NCBI RefSeq assembly: GCF_016772315.1 | Contig: NZ_CP053482.1 | Span: 2,542,001 to 2,606,000 of the forward strand | Length of the DNA stretch: 64,000 bases | Reading direction: 5' to 3' | Origin: Thiothrix subterranea | Lineage (GTDB): Bacteria; Pseudomonadota; Gammaproteobacteria; Thiotrichales; Thiotrichaceae | Shown here: piece after piece, positions 8,627-17,317 of the stretch | Numbering within the stretch: position 1 is the stretch's first letter | Layout of the letters: each line of letters opens with the position of its first letter | Translations under genes and position numbers: made by a program | The notes under the pieces: generated by a model | The model's database searches: none | The model's input: only the letters and a program-made list of their open reading frames with translations | What the model was told of the DNA's origin: nothing

Positions 8627-9696
8627 CCCAGTTGTTCCACCTCAGCGGTCAAATCAATCCCCGCCGGACACCAGCTAATGCAGCGCCCGCAACCCGTGCA
8701 GCCACTGCGCCCGAATTGCTCATGCCAGCCTGCGAGTTTGTGCGTCAGCCATTGGCGGTAATAGTCGGTGGCATTGCTGCGAATTTGCCAGCCGTGGATG
8801 TAGCTGTGACCGGGTTGAAAACACGAATCCCAGCGCCGTTCATGACGGCTGGTGTCACCGTCCAGATCCGGGATTTCCACCGCTTGATGGCAGAAACAGG
8901 TGGGGCAAACACTGGTGCAGTTGCCGCAAGCCAGACAGCGTGCGCCGACGGTTTGCCAATGTGGGTGATCGAGGTGTGCAAACAAGGGCGGTTTAGCGGG
9001 CAAATGGCGTTGCTGCTGGGTTGCGGCGTGCATCCGCTGCTGGGCGGTGTGTTGTTGCGCATTACTGGCGGGGGTAAGCGGCAATTGGGCGGCAAGGGTC
9101 GCGCCTGCTGTGGAGCCGCTGCTCAGCAGAAAACCTGCCGCAATTTCGCTTAATAACAGGTCGTAAGGTTGGCGAATTTCAGGGCCATCGCCGGTTGATA
9201 CGCAAAAACAGGTGGCAGCGGCGTGGGTACAATTTACCCCGATTAGCAGCAAGCTCTCCCGCCGTGCTTGGTAATACGGGTCGACATGCTTGCCGTGTAA
9301 AAAGTGCTGATCTTGCAGCGCGAGTGCGGCAAGGTCACAGGCACGCACCCCGATAATGGCGGTTTTTTGCGGCTTGGGCAGGGTGGCTTGAAAACGCAAG
9401 CGCCCGCTCTGATCGCGTTGCACTGTCCACAAATTTTCTTGCGGGGCAAAGGTATACGGTTTAATGGCGGATGCACCATTGCTCCAATCGAACCAATAAG
9501 GCGAATCGGTTTGCTCTAAGCGGTAATGCGCCGGTTGTTGCTCATCTTGCCAGCCTTGGGGCAGTTGCGTGACGCTGTGTAAGTGGTCGAACACGATTGC
9601 GCCTTGGCGGATTTGCGGGCCGACACAATCGTACCCCGCTTGTGTTAATGCACGTAGCAGGTGGGGGAAGTCTTCCCGCGCAAGAAAATGATTCAT
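8623..9696 (-). CDS. hydB: Group 3b [NiFe]-hydrogenase (sulfhydrogenase) beta subunit, 4Fe-4S protein
   Basis: 357 residues. Two ferredoxin-type clusters are visible toward the C-terminus: [16 protein letters not shown] near residue 250 and [19 protein letters not shown] near residue 335. The N-terminal half has [17 protein letters not shown], typical of the beta subunit that passes electrons between the hydrogenase and the flavin subunit. It is the first gene of the residual operon. With the large and small subunits deleted downstream, this subunit and HydG are orphans. Confidence 0.87.
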   Translation of the reverse strand: MNHFLAREDFPHLLRALTQAGYDCVGPQIRQGAIVFDHLHSVTQLPQGWQDEQQPAHYRLEQTDSPYWFDWSNGASAIKPYTFAPQENLWTVQRDQSGRLRFQATLPKPQKTAIIGVRACDLAALALQDQHFLHGKHVDPYYQARRESLLLIGVNCTHAAATCFCVSTGDGPEIRQPYDLLLSEIAAGFLLSSGSTAGATLAAQLPLTPASNAQQHTAQQRMHAATQQQRHLPAKPPLFAHLDHPHWQTVGARCLACGNCTSVCPTCFCHQAVEIPDLDGDTSRHERRWDSCFQPGHSYIHGWQIRSNATDYYRQWLTHKLAGWHEQFGRSGCTGCGRCISWCPAGIDLTAEVEQLG

Positions 9697-9920
9697 GACT
9701 ACACATGCTCAATTTGAGTCTTCCACTGAGTTTAGTGTGTTTGCCGAAAAAGTGTCATAAATAAAGTGCAAATATATTCACGGTTATTTAAAAGCTTTCG
9801 GTTTGGGTAATAACGGTGATATGTGCTTATTTTGCATAACCTTATGTTTTATAATGGGTTGTGATTCGGATAGTTGTGTGTTACATAATGAAACATCCTG
9901 TTGCAGACTGAAATACTTCT
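9697..9920. promoter_or_regulatory. Divergent intergenic region between hydB and the histidine kinase
   Basis: An AT-rich 224-base gap. A perfect TATAAT lies at 9850-9855 on the plus strand, about 65 bases before the kinase start, with only a poor -35 (TTATTT) at a 17-base spacing. No gene, tRNA or strong terminator is seen. Regulation of either gene cannot be assigned. Confidence 0.4.
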
Positions 9921-11390
9921 ATGATCAGCATTCACCGAAAAATCACTTTAGCGTTTTCCACCTTAGCTGTTTTGGCAGTTGGCGTTGCTACGTTTACTTC
10001 CCTCGACTTACTGTTTCTTCAGCAGCGTGTCGAAGACGGTATGGCAATCTCCCGTCTCGAAACTACGGTGCAGGACATGCGCCGAGAGGAAAAAAATCTG
10101 TTTCTTTATCAAGATGCCAATGCCGGTGATGCAGCAGGTAAGTTTGCAGAATTGGCTTTAAAGGAATTGAATACTTCCCCTAAAGCACTGGCAAAAGTTG
10201 GTAGTATTCTGCAATTAGGGCAATTGCGTAGTGGCTTACAAGAATACCAGAAACTGTTAAAACTCTATCTTAAGCAGTTGCCCGTTGATGTTATGCTGGA
10301 AAATCAAATCCGCAACCAAGGTCATAATCTTTCCCAACTGGCTGAAAACCTTGCTCTGCACGAACGTGAGTTGTTGCGGCTTTCTATTGAAAATGCCAAG
10401 TCAGCACAAGTCATCGGAATCGCAATTTTCGCCATCTTGTTGTTATTAGTGGGTTGGCGGCTTGATCGTTCGGTGATCAAACCAGTGAAACAGCTCATGC
10501 AAGACCTTAACCCGATTGCGGAAGGGCGTTTTGACCGGCTGGAAACTGATTCCAGTAATACCGAAATGATTTCCCTGCGTGAAGCCTTCAACCGGATGTT
10601 GGACGAACTCGAAGCCCGCCGCCGTCGTCTTATCCAGTCTGAAAAGTTGGCTGCTATTGGTATCCTCGTTTCTGGCGTTGCTCACGAACTCAATAATCCG
10701 TTATCAAACATTTCCTCCTCCTGCCAGTTGTTGTTGGAGGAACTGGATACCGCTGATCATGCCTCGCTACAAGACTGGGCGCAAACCATTGATAATGAAA
10801 CCGAACGTGCCCGTCGTATTGTCGATGCGCTGCTGGATTTTGGGCGCAGGCAGGAACCGCACTTGGAACAGGTCAATCTTGCCGATTTGCTGGAACGTAC
10901 CTTGCTGTTGATCCGTGGTCAGGTGCGTAAAACTGGTGCGACAGTGCATACTCACATTCCGCTGGATCTGATGTTGCTTGCTGATCCACAGCGTTTGCAG
11001 CAAGTATTCATCAACCTATTACGCAACGCGGCAGAAAGTAGCGAAAACCTTGATTTACATGTCCGTGCCAAAGGGTGCAGTTTTTCCGGCACAGCCTTAC
11101 CATCCACAGCAACGGTGGTTGGCGAGTTGGGTTGCCATCTCAACAAGCGCCAACCAATGATCGAAATCATTATCGAAGATAATGGCCCCGGTATCCCGCC
11201 TGATACTCTGCCGCGTATTTTCGAGCCGTTTTTCACCACCCGTGAACCCGGTCATGGTATGGGGTTGGGTTTGTATATTGTGCAGGAAATCATACAAGAA
11301 CACGGCGGCTGCATCGCGATTGCCAGCCAACCGGGGCAGGGAACGCGGGTGGTGCTGCGCTTGCCGTGTCGAGAGCACCGCTACGTTTGA
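9921..11390 (+). CDS. Membrane sensor histidine kinase
   Basis: 489 residues: an N-terminal membrane segment (about 8-30), a helical periplasmic sensor region, a second membrane segment (about 158-176), HAMP-like linker (VIKPVKQLMQDLNPIAEGRF), a HisKA domain with SGVAHELNNPLSNISSSCQL (His255), and a HATPase domain with EDNGPGIPPDTLPRIFEPFF and GMGLGLYIV. The HELNNP form of the H-box is common in kinases of the NtrB/ZraS type that pair with sigma-54 activators. No response regulator lies next to it. The 3' end overlaps the convergent sulP gene by ten bases. The stimulus is unknown; position beside the residual hydrogenase genes and the carboxysome operon may be coincidental. Confidence 0.88.
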   Translation: MISIHRKITLAFSTLAVLAVGVATFTSLDLLFLQQRVEDGMAISRLETTVQDMRREEKNLFLYQDANAGDAAGKFAELALKELNTSPKALAKVGSILQLGQLRSGLQEYQKLLKLYLKQLPVDVMLENQIRNQGHNLSQLAENLALHERELLRLSIENAKSAQVIGIAIFAILLLLVGWRLDRSVIKPVKQLMQDLNPIAEGRFDRLETDSSNTEMISLREAFNRMLDELEARRRRLIQSEKLAAIGILVSGVAHELNNPLSNISSSCQLLLEELDTADHASLQDWAQTIDNETERARRIVDALLDFGRRQEPHLEQVNLADLLERTLLLIRGQVRKTGATVHTHIPLDLMLLADPQRLQQVFINLLRNAAESSENLDLHVRAKGCSFSGTALPSTATVVGELGCHLNKRQPMIEIIIEDNGPGIPPDTLPRIFEPFFTTREPGHGMGLGLYIVQEIIQEHGGCIAIASQPGQGTRVVLRLPCREHRYV

Positions 11391-13159
11391 CGTTTTAAAA
11401 CTAACGGCGTGATGTCAATGGCATCGCCAAACATCTGTTGTGCGTATTGCAACGCATCCTTACGCTCTTTAAAGAAATGTTGTTTGCCTATGCTTGCCAC
11501 CAAGCCTGAACGTTCCAAAGCGTTGTAGACCTGTGCTTTGGTACGCGCAAAGTACAAATAAATGTTTTTGGTTGACAAACGATCAGCCACTTTCTCCAGC
11601 ATATTTTCACCCGTTGCATCAATTTGCCCGACGCCCTCCATATCAAGTATCACTATTTTCAGATTCGCCTTGTCAGCCATGCTGTTAAGCAATTTGCCTT
11701 CCAAATAACCCGCATTGGCAAAATACAAATCGCCGTCGAAACCGTAAATGGCAACGGTGTCGCTGGTCGGTAAACCGTGCAGTTCGGCATCACGCAAAAT
11801 GCCATCTTCTGGGTCACGTGCCAGTTCCACAAAATTAGGGCGCATGGTGCGGTATAGGAACAAACCAATCGACAATATAATGCCGGTGAGAATGCCGATT
11901 TCCAAATGTGGAGCAAACACCAGCGTGGCGACAAACGTGACAATTGCGGCAACCCCATCATGACGTTCTACCGTCCAAGCGCGTTTGATCGGATTGATGG
12001 CAAGCAGGTTCAGCACTGCCATGATAATCACGGCTCCCAAAGTTGCCTGTGGCAGGTAGTACAACAAATCGGTCAGGAACAAGAGCGTAACAGCCACCAA
12101 ACAGCCTGTCACAATGGAGGCAAATCCCGTGACTGCACCCGATGAAAAGTTTACCGCCGAGCGCGAAAACGAGCCGGAAACCACATACCCTTGGAATAAC
12201 CCTGCGGTGATATTTGCCATGCCTTGTCCCACCAGCTCCTGATTCACTGACCAAGGCTGGCGCGTCTGCGATGCAATGGTTTTCGAGATGGAAATGGCTT
12301 CAACCAGCCCCATCAACCCGATGACCATTGCCGCCACCATCAGTGAGCTTAGGTGTGAAAAATTAAATTCAATGCTAGGAAAACTGAGGGATGGCAAGCC
12401 TTTAGGAATTTCCCCCAATACCGCACCGCCGATAGCGTCATACTGAACCAACCAAGCAATCAGTGTCGTCAATACGACAGTAATTAAAATGCCCGGTAAC
12501 ACAGGAGCATAACGTTTCAGGATAAACAAACAATAAAGTGCAGCAGCACTCATGATCAAAGTAGCTTGGTTGGCGTCCCCTGTACTTATGGTAACGCTCC
12601 ACAAGTATTCGTAATAATAGGTAAACTGATCCGCTTTAATATCCAGCCCCAACAATTTCGGGATTTGCGAGGTGGCAATAATCAAGGCAGCCGCATTGGT
12701 AAAACCGATCACCACCGGATTGGAGAGAAAATCAACCACAACCCCCAAACGCAGTAAACCCAGTGACAAGCGGAAGATACCGATCATGAGTGCCAGTAAT
12801 GCTGCATAAGTCATCATCACTTCAACGCCCAAGCTTGCATAGGGTTGGATTGCGGTTGCTGACATCAGCGAAGCCAACGCCACCGGCCCGGTACTTAATT
12901 GGCGTGAAGAACCGAACAGTGCCGCCACCATGACTGGTAAGAAAGAAGCATATAAACCAATGTAGGCAGGCAATCCGGCCAATTGCGCATACGCCATTGC
13001 CTGAGGAATGGCAATCGTTGCTACGGTCAACCCAGCCACGAGATCCGCTTTAATAGTGGCTGGGTTTTTCAGCTCACCCAACCAAGTTCGGTAAGGCGTA
13101 AAAAAGCTTCCCCAGCTCTGTATCAAGGAGAATAGCCAGTTTTGGGAATACGGTGTCAT
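11381..13159 (-). CDS. SulP-family anion (probable bicarbonate) transporter with STAS domain
   Basis: 592 residues with the SulP N-terminal signature (LVAGLTVATIAIPQAMAYAQ, then GLYASFLPVMVAALFGSSRQ), about 10-12 membrane segments, and a C-terminal STAS domain (about 445-560; IVILDMEGVGQIDATGENML). SulP proteins carry sulfate or bicarbonate. Its start overlaps the stop of cbbO (ATGA), so it is the last gene of the carboxysome operon. That linkage makes Na+- or H+-coupled bicarbonate uptake the best inference, as for SulP members near carboxysome loci in other chemoautotrophs. Substrate cannot be proved from sequence. Confidence 0.85.
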   Translation of the reverse strand: MTPYSQNWLFSLIQSWGSFFTPYRTWLGELKNPATIKADLVAGLTVATIAIPQAMAYAQLAGLPAYIGLYASFLPVMVAALFGSSRQLSTGPVALASLMSATAIQPYASLGVEVMMTYAALLALMIGIFRLSLGLLRLGVVVDFLSNPVVIGFTNAAALIIATSQIPKLLGLDIKADQFTYYYEYLWSVTISTGDANQATLIMSAAALYCLFILKRYAPVLPGILITVVLTTLIAWLVQYDAIGGAVLGEIPKGLPSLSFPSIEFNFSHLSSLMVAAMVIGLMGLVEAISISKTIASQTRQPWSVNQELVGQGMANITAGLFQGYVVSGSFSRSAVNFSSGAVTGFASIVTGCLVAVTLLFLTDLLYYLPQATLGAVIIMAVLNLLAINPIKRAWTVERHDGVAAIVTFVATLVFAPHLEIGILTGIILSIGLFLYRTMRPNFVELARDPEDGILRDAELHGLPTSDTVAIYGFDGDLYFANAGYLEGKLLNSMADKANLKIVILDMEGVGQIDATGENMLEKVADRLSTKNIYLYFARTKAQVYNALERSGLVASIGKQHFFKERKDALQYAQQMFGDAIDITPLVLKRQT

Positions 13160-15489
13160 TTTGTCATCCCTAGGTACAACGCAGGCAATTTCTCCGGCAA
13201 GCGCGTGATATTGTCCAGCACCAGATAGTGCTTTGCCCCAAAGATGCGTTCCACGTACTGATCGGCTTGTGGGTCAAGCGTCATGCAGAAGGTGCGGATA
13301 CCGCGCCGTGTCAATTCTTCCACTGCCCGCCGGGTGTCGTGACGTAAATATTGCGGGTCACGCACGTCGTTATCCGCCGGTTCGCCATCGGTGAGCAGCA
13401 GGATCAGCTTTTTCTGGCTGGCACGTTGGGATAGTAACTGTCCGGCATGGCGCAATGCCGCCCCCATGCGCGTGGAAAGCTTGCCACCCATTGCGGCTAG
13501 TCGCCCTTTTACGGTGTCGTTGTAGGGCGCATCAAAATCCTTGAAGCGGAAATATTCCACGTCATGCCGCCCGTTGGAGTCGAAGCCGTGAATCGCAAAC
13601 GGGTCGCCAATTTTGTGTAACGCTTCCGCGAGTAAAGCGGTGGCTTCGCGGGCAAGGTCAATCACTTTCACGCCTTCGGCAGCACCCCGTGCTTGATCAT
13701 TGGTAGATTCCGACAAATCAATCAGCAATAGCACCGATAAATCACGGATTTGCAAACGGGTGCGGATATTAATACGTGGGTTGGGTTGCTTGCCCATGCG
13801 AATATCCACCATCGCCTGCACAGCGGCGTTCAGGTCAATGGTGTCGCCGTCTTCGACATTGCGCTGGCGGATCACGCCTTGCGGTTGCGCGGCTTCGATC
13901 AAGCGTTTCAGGCGTTGGATAATCGGTTTGTGCTTTTCTACCGCTTGCTCAATGAGGTCGGTATCACCGCGTTTGGGGCGTTTTTCCAACACTGTTACCC
14001 AGTTGGGGCGTTCCAGTTGGGTTTGGTAATCCCATTCGGGGTAATGCACGGGCGATGCCACCGGCTCTTTGCCCTCTTTTTCATTAAGGGTCGTGCCGTC
14101 GTCATGGAAGAATTCGGTTTCCAGCACCCAAATTTCTTGCGCGTCATCGCCTGCGTATTCCACGTCCAGCCCCATGACCATTTCCATCATGCTGACGTAT
14201 TTGCGCACTTGCTGGGTTTGTCCCGGCAATAACACGGTGTTTTCGGCATCGTCGGGGGATTGCCACAGGTAGCGGTTATCGTCGCGGTAGGGGTTGGTGG
14301 GCTGATCCTGGCGCGGGTTGTATTTGAAATCCAAAGCTTTTGCTTGTTCCGCCAGTTGCAAACCAATGTCCAACGCCAAGGTTTGGTCGTTTAAACGCTC
14401 GGTGTGTTGCGCAAACAAAGCAGCGGCGGCCTCCACCAGGGGGTGATCATCGCGGTAATCTTTGTCCAGCAAGCCACGTGCCATGCGCCCCAACACACTG
14501 GCGGCACTGTTGTCTTGCGGGTCAGCCGGTAACAGGTTTTTCCACAAGGTCAGCAAGCCGGGGAAATCCTGCACCGCCAGTGTTTCCACCCGTGCGTCTT
14601 CCACCACGCCGACCATTGCTTGTTGCAACGGGGTCAAACCTTGGGCATCGTCATAATAACGGGAATACACGATATGCGCGGCAGTATGAGCCGCCGCCGC
14701 CCGGTACACATCCATGCCCTTGGCTTTTTCGCCATTGGGCAGGGTGAAATCGTCAAACGCATCCGGCAGGTGGATAAAGCTGGCTTCGATATACGGGCGG
14801 TAGCCTTCGCGGGTTTCAAAGTCGCCGGAGGTTGGGCGCAGGAAAAAGTCACGTCCCCACAAGGCGCGTAAATACATGATCAGGCGGCGTTGCACATCGA
14901 CGAACAATACCCCGCGCTGCTCTTTCTTCAGCACGTTCATGGCCGCATCGTTTTGCAGCCCGAAATACTCAGCCTGTCCGTTAAAATCGTTGCGGTAAGC
15001 GGAAATGCCCCACATTGCCCAGCGGCGCAACCCGCCCAGCGTCAGGTGCGCCAATAACACATCGAGCTTTTCCAGCATCGGGCGCAAAGCACGCGGGGCT
15101 TGCGCCAGCAAATGGTTTAACAGGCTCAGGTAGCCTTTGAACAGTTCCAATTCGCCCAGCCGCGCCGCCGCTGTGGGTGCGGTGGAAAACAGCAGCACCA
15201 AGACACTGGCACTGGTTTTGGAGAACATCTGAATGGCTGCGGATAACAGTTCGGAAACGGCTTGTTCCCCCACTTCTCTGGCAACCAGCGGGGCAGCTTC
15301 CAAGAAGGATTCGACCAAATCCGTGCCGCGCCCCAGCGATTTCAGCCCCGCCGCACCGCGCAAATAGGTATCCAGTCCACGCGGGGAAAACACCCGTGCG
15401 GCTTCTTGCCAGTTGGCTTCCAGCACTTCGTTGGCGGTGTCCCCTAAATCGTCGAGGATGTCCTGATAATCGCTGAGTTGTAACGCCAT
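13156..15489 (-). CDS. cbbO: CbbO, VWA-domain component of a RuBisCO activase
   Basis: 777 residues from the ATG at 15489, which follows a good AAGGAG site. The long N-terminal region is of the CbbO/NorD type. The C-terminal von Willebrand A domain has the metal site LLIDLSESTND (DxSxS) near residue 600 and LLLLTDGEPADNDVRDP further on. CbbO binds RuBisCO and is driven by the hexameric AAA+ protein CbbQ to remove inhibitory sugar phosphates. No cbbQ is found anywhere in this window, unlike the usual cbbQ-cbbO pairing. The gene is followed by overlapping sulP. Confidence 0.9.
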   Translation of the reverse strand: MALQLSDYQDILDDLGDTANEVLEANWQEAARVFSPRGLDTYLRGAAGLKSLGRGTDLVESFLEAAPLVAREVGEQAVSELLSAAIQMFSKTSASVLVLLFSTAPTAAARLGELELFKGYLSLLNHLLAQAPRALRPMLEKLDVLLAHLTLGGLRRWAMWGISAYRNDFNGQAEYFGLQNDAAMNVLKKEQRGVLFVDVQRRLIMYLRALWGRDFFLRPTSGDFETREGYRPYIEASFIHLPDAFDDFTLPNGEKAKGMDVYRAAAAHTAAHIVYSRYYDDAQGLTPLQQAMVGVVEDARVETLAVQDFPGLLTLWKNLLPADPQDNSAASVLGRMARGLLDKDYRDDHPLVEAAAALFAQHTERLNDQTLALDIGLQLAEQAKALDFKYNPRQDQPTNPYRDDNRYLWQSPDDAENTVLLPGQTQQVRKYVSMMEMVMGLDVEYAGDDAQEIWVLETEFFHDDGTTLNEKEGKEPVASPVHYPEWDYQTQLERPNWVTVLEKRPKRGDTDLIEQAVEKHKPIIQRLKRLIEAAQPQGVIRQRNVEDGDTIDLNAAVQAMVDIRMGKQPNPRINIRTRLQIRDLSVLLLIDLSESTNDQARGAAEGVKVIDLAREATALLAEALHKIGDPFAIHGFDSNGRHDVEYFRFKDFDAPYNDTVKGRLAAMGGKLSTRMGAALRHAGQLLSQRASQKKLILLLTDGEPADNDVRDPQYLRHDTRRAVEELTRRGIRTFCMTLDPQADQYVERIFGAKHYLVLDNITRLPEKLPALYLGMTK

Positions 15490-15508
15490 CAAAGTACTCC
15501 TTATTACC

Positions 15509-15976
15509 TTACACCTTGCAGAATTGTTCTGGCAGAACGGACGAATGGTGATGGGTAATGAGCCACTCTCCGGCACGCGGACGATACACAAAGGTATAAC
15601 GTGCGGTCACTTTGCGTCCGTCAGCAAACACGAAGGAATACGTACCCATATCCACTGCCATATCCCAGCCGACTTGCACATGGCGTTCGGTGACAGTGCC
15701 GCGTGGTGAACCAGCGAGGAAATGCTTGAAATAGTCAGCAATCGACTTGTGCCCAACGTGCGGCTCATCAGCAACCGTAGGCAGCAATACCGCATCATGG
15801 CTGTAACAGGCAACCACAGCATCGACACTGCGGGTATGCAAGGCAGCATCCCAACGTTTGAACAGGGCATCCACATCCACGGGTGGCGGGGTGGTATTGC
15901 CAACATAAGCCCCGGTGACAGCACCACGCGGAGCGCGTGACTGCATGGAAGCGGAAGTGGTTACTCTGGAAGTCAT
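15509..15976 (-). CDS. SnoaL/CaMKII association-domain-like protein in the carboxysome operon
   Basis: 155 residues from the ATG at 15976. After a flexible N-terminal tail of about 40 residues, residues 45-155 look like a SnoaL-like/CaMKII association domain (VDALFKRWDAALHTRSVDAV, then YTFVYRPRAGEWLITHHHSS). These alpha+beta cone domains form oligomers and some are enzymes; the family call rests on pattern only. Position between a disordered small protein and cbbO suggests a carboxysome or RuBisCO accessory role. No catalytic function can be assigned. Confidence 0.75.
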   Translation of the reverse strand: MTSRVTTSASMQSRAPRGAVTGAYVGNTTPPPVDVDALFKRWDAALHTRSVDAVVACYSHDAVLLPTVADEPHVGHKSIADYFKHFLAGSPRGTVTERHVQVGWDMAVDMGTYSFVFADGRKVTARYTFVYRPRAGEWLITHHHSSVLPEQFCKV

Positions 15977-15992
15977 GGTGTCTTCTCGCAGG

Positions 15993-16214
15993 TTAATCAG
16001 GCCAAACACGCTCAGGGTGCAGCGGGAAACCTGGTTGGTTCAGGTCGTCGGCTGCGGCTGGCGCGGCTGGTGGCACTGTGGGTGCTTGCGGTACATCAGC
16101 AACGGCTGGAACGGTATCTTCTTGCACTACCGCTGCTTCGGGTGCTTCAAGCACCACTGGTGCGGCTGCGGCTGGTTTCACCGCTTTGGGTTTGCTGGAT
16201 TTTGCTGTAGACAT
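15993..16214 (-). CDS. Small disordered Ala/Pro-rich protein of the carboxysome operon
   Basis: 73 residues, not recognised. Residues 1-15 are Lys/Ser-rich (MSTAKSSKPKAVKPA), 16-57 are almost entirely Ala, Pro, Val and Glu and must be unstructured, and the end is a non-repetitive peptide NQPGFPLHPERVWPD. A GAGG site lies nine bases upstream of the ATG. The layout, a disordered tether with one aromatic peptide at the end, is what would be expected of a linker that binds RuBisCO or shell, as CsoS2 does with its own peptides. That role is inference. Confidence 0.6.
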   Translation of the reverse strand: MSTAKSSKPKAVKPAAAAPVVLEAPEAAVVQEDTVPAVADVPQAPTVPPAAPAAADDLNQPGFPLHPERVWPD

Positions 16215-16240
16215 CTGCCAAACCTCGTGGTTAAACCAAA

Positions 16241-16501
16241 TTATTGTTGGGCGAAAGCATCAGCTTCGGCAGCGTAGGCATACTCCGCATCCGTTAATGC
16301 GTCACCTTCCGCATTGATACTCACGCTCACGTGATTGCGGGCGAAATTTAGGTTCGGATGCAAACCCGTGCGTTCGGAAAGCGCGGCAAGTTGATCCAAA
16401 AACGTGCGTGTTTCAGCGTAGGAGGCAAATTCATAACGGCGGGTCATTGCCGCTGGGCGTTGCTGGATGTTCCATGCGCTGCTGGGTTGGGTTGCGGTCA
16501 T
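16241..16501 (-). CDS. Pterin-4a-carbinolamine dehydratase-like protein (acRAF-like RuBisCO assembly factor)
   Basis: 86 residues starting at the ATG at 16501, which has GGAG upstream (aaggagcactatc). The fold signature of the PCD/DCoH family is visible: MTRRYEFASYAETRTFLDQL, HPNLNFARNHVSVSINAE and a final helix LTDAEYAYAAEADAFA. Carboxysomal PCD-like proteins act as RuBisCO assembly factors rather than as enzymes. The active-site pattern of true dehydratases (H-H-P-x2-x-W) is degraded to LHPNLNF, which supports that view. It lies downstream of the csoS1 pair, with a hairpin repeat between. Confidence 0.8.
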   Translation of the reverse strand: MTATQPSSAWNIQQRPAAMTRRYEFASYAETRTFLDQLAALSERTGLHPNLNFARNHVSVSINAEGDALTDAEYAYAAEADAFAQQ

Positions 16502-16523
16502 GATAGTGCTCCTTGGTTGAAGA

Positions 16524-16625
16524 TACCCCTCACCCCCCAGCCCCCTCTCCCTCAAGGGGCGAGGGGGAGCAAGAGAGGTTGTTTTCTTAGCCCCTCTACC
16601 CTTGAGGGAGAGGGGGTGAGGGGTA
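16524..16625. repeat. Imperfect inverted repeat inside the carboxysome operon
   Basis: A C-rich left arm starting TACCCCTCACCCCC and a G-rich right arm ending GGGGGTGAGGGGTA can pair over about 27 positions, with an interruption (a few extra C/A bases) in the left arm and a loop of about 40 bases. It lies between the stop of csoS1 and the start of the acRAF-like gene. Palindromes of this kind are dispersed in many proteobacterial genomes. As RNA it would form a strong hairpin that could slow decay or attenuate transcription, giving high shell-protein and lower accessory-protein expression. Confidence 0.7.
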
Positions 16626-16632
16626 AAATACA

Positions 16633-16923
16633 TTACTCCGACTTCGGCAAAATGCTTTCGACTTCGGAGTGGACGCGGGCAATAATGTGCGCCGCGACCA
16701 AACCGTCACCCACGCGCTCACAAGCGTCAGCACCGGCACGCACTGCTGCGTTGACCGCACCCGTTTCGCCGCGAACCAAGACGGTGACATAACCACCGCC
16801 AACGAATTGACGCCCGATCAGCTTGACTTCCGCCGCTTTGGTCATGGCATCGGCGGCTTCGATAGCCGGAACGAGACCCCGTGTTTCAATCATGCCTAAT
16901 GCAACACCTGTTACTTGTGCCAT
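16633..16923 (-). CDS. csoS1: CsoS1 major carboxysome shell hexamer protein (copy 2)
   Basis: 96 residues forming a single BMC domain. The N-terminus VTGVALGMIETRGLVPAIEA and the pore loop region KLIGRQFVGGGYVTVLVRGE are those of alpha-carboxysome CsoS1 proteins. These hexamers tile the shell facets and pass bicarbonate and sugar phosphates through a central pore. It is nearly identical to the upstream copy at 16952-17269, differing in a few residues and in lacking its C-terminal extension. Confidence 0.96.
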   Translation of the reverse strand: MAQVTGVALGMIETRGLVPAIEAADAMTKAAEVKLIGRQFVGGGYVTVLVRGETGAVNAAVRAGADACERVGDGLVAAHIIARVHSEVESILPKSE

Positions 16924-16951
16924 GTGTATTCTCCTTATAAACGCTTAACCA

Positions 16952-17269
16952 TTAACCAATTACTGCATTGTCAACCGGCTGACCGGCTTTCGGCAGAATG
17001 CTTTCGACTTCAGAGTGGACGCGGGCAATAATGTGCGCCGCCACCAGACCGTCACCCACGCGCTCACACGCATCAGCACCTGCCCGCACCGCCGCATTGA
17101 CAGCACCGGTTTCGCCGCGTACCAGCACGGTCACGTAACCGCCGCCTACGAATTGGCGACCAATCAGACGTACTTCTGCCGCTTTAGTCATGGCATCAGC
17201 GGCTTCGATAGCCGGTACCAGACCGCGTGTTTCAATCATGCCTAAGGCAATACCAGTTACTTCAGCCAT
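16952..17269 (-). CDS. csoS1: CsoS1 major carboxysome shell hexamer protein (copy 1, with C-terminal extension)
   Basis: 105 residues from the ATG at 17269 (MAEVTGIALGMIETRG); an upstream in-frame ATG would add ten unlikely residues. One BMC domain, the same facet-forming protein as the neighbour, but with the tail AGQPVDNAVIG after ESILPK. Gene order csoS4B-csoS1-csoS1 is typical of alpha-carboxysome operons, where two or three csoS1 paralogues follow csoS4B. Confidence 0.96.
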   Translation of the reverse strand: MAEVTGIALGMIETRGLVPAIEAADAMTKAAEVRLIGRQFVGGGYVTVLVRGETGAVNAAVRAGADACERVGDGLVAAHIIARVHSEVESILPKAGQPVDNAVIG

Positions 17270-17317
17270 TTGAATATCCTCTCGTAAAAAATCAGTCATT
17301 AATTAACCCAGCGGCGG

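Noticed and set aside
16524-16625. Inverted repeat as a MITE inside the operon
   Set aside because: No target duplication is visible and no matching transposase in the window; kept only as a hairpin repeat.
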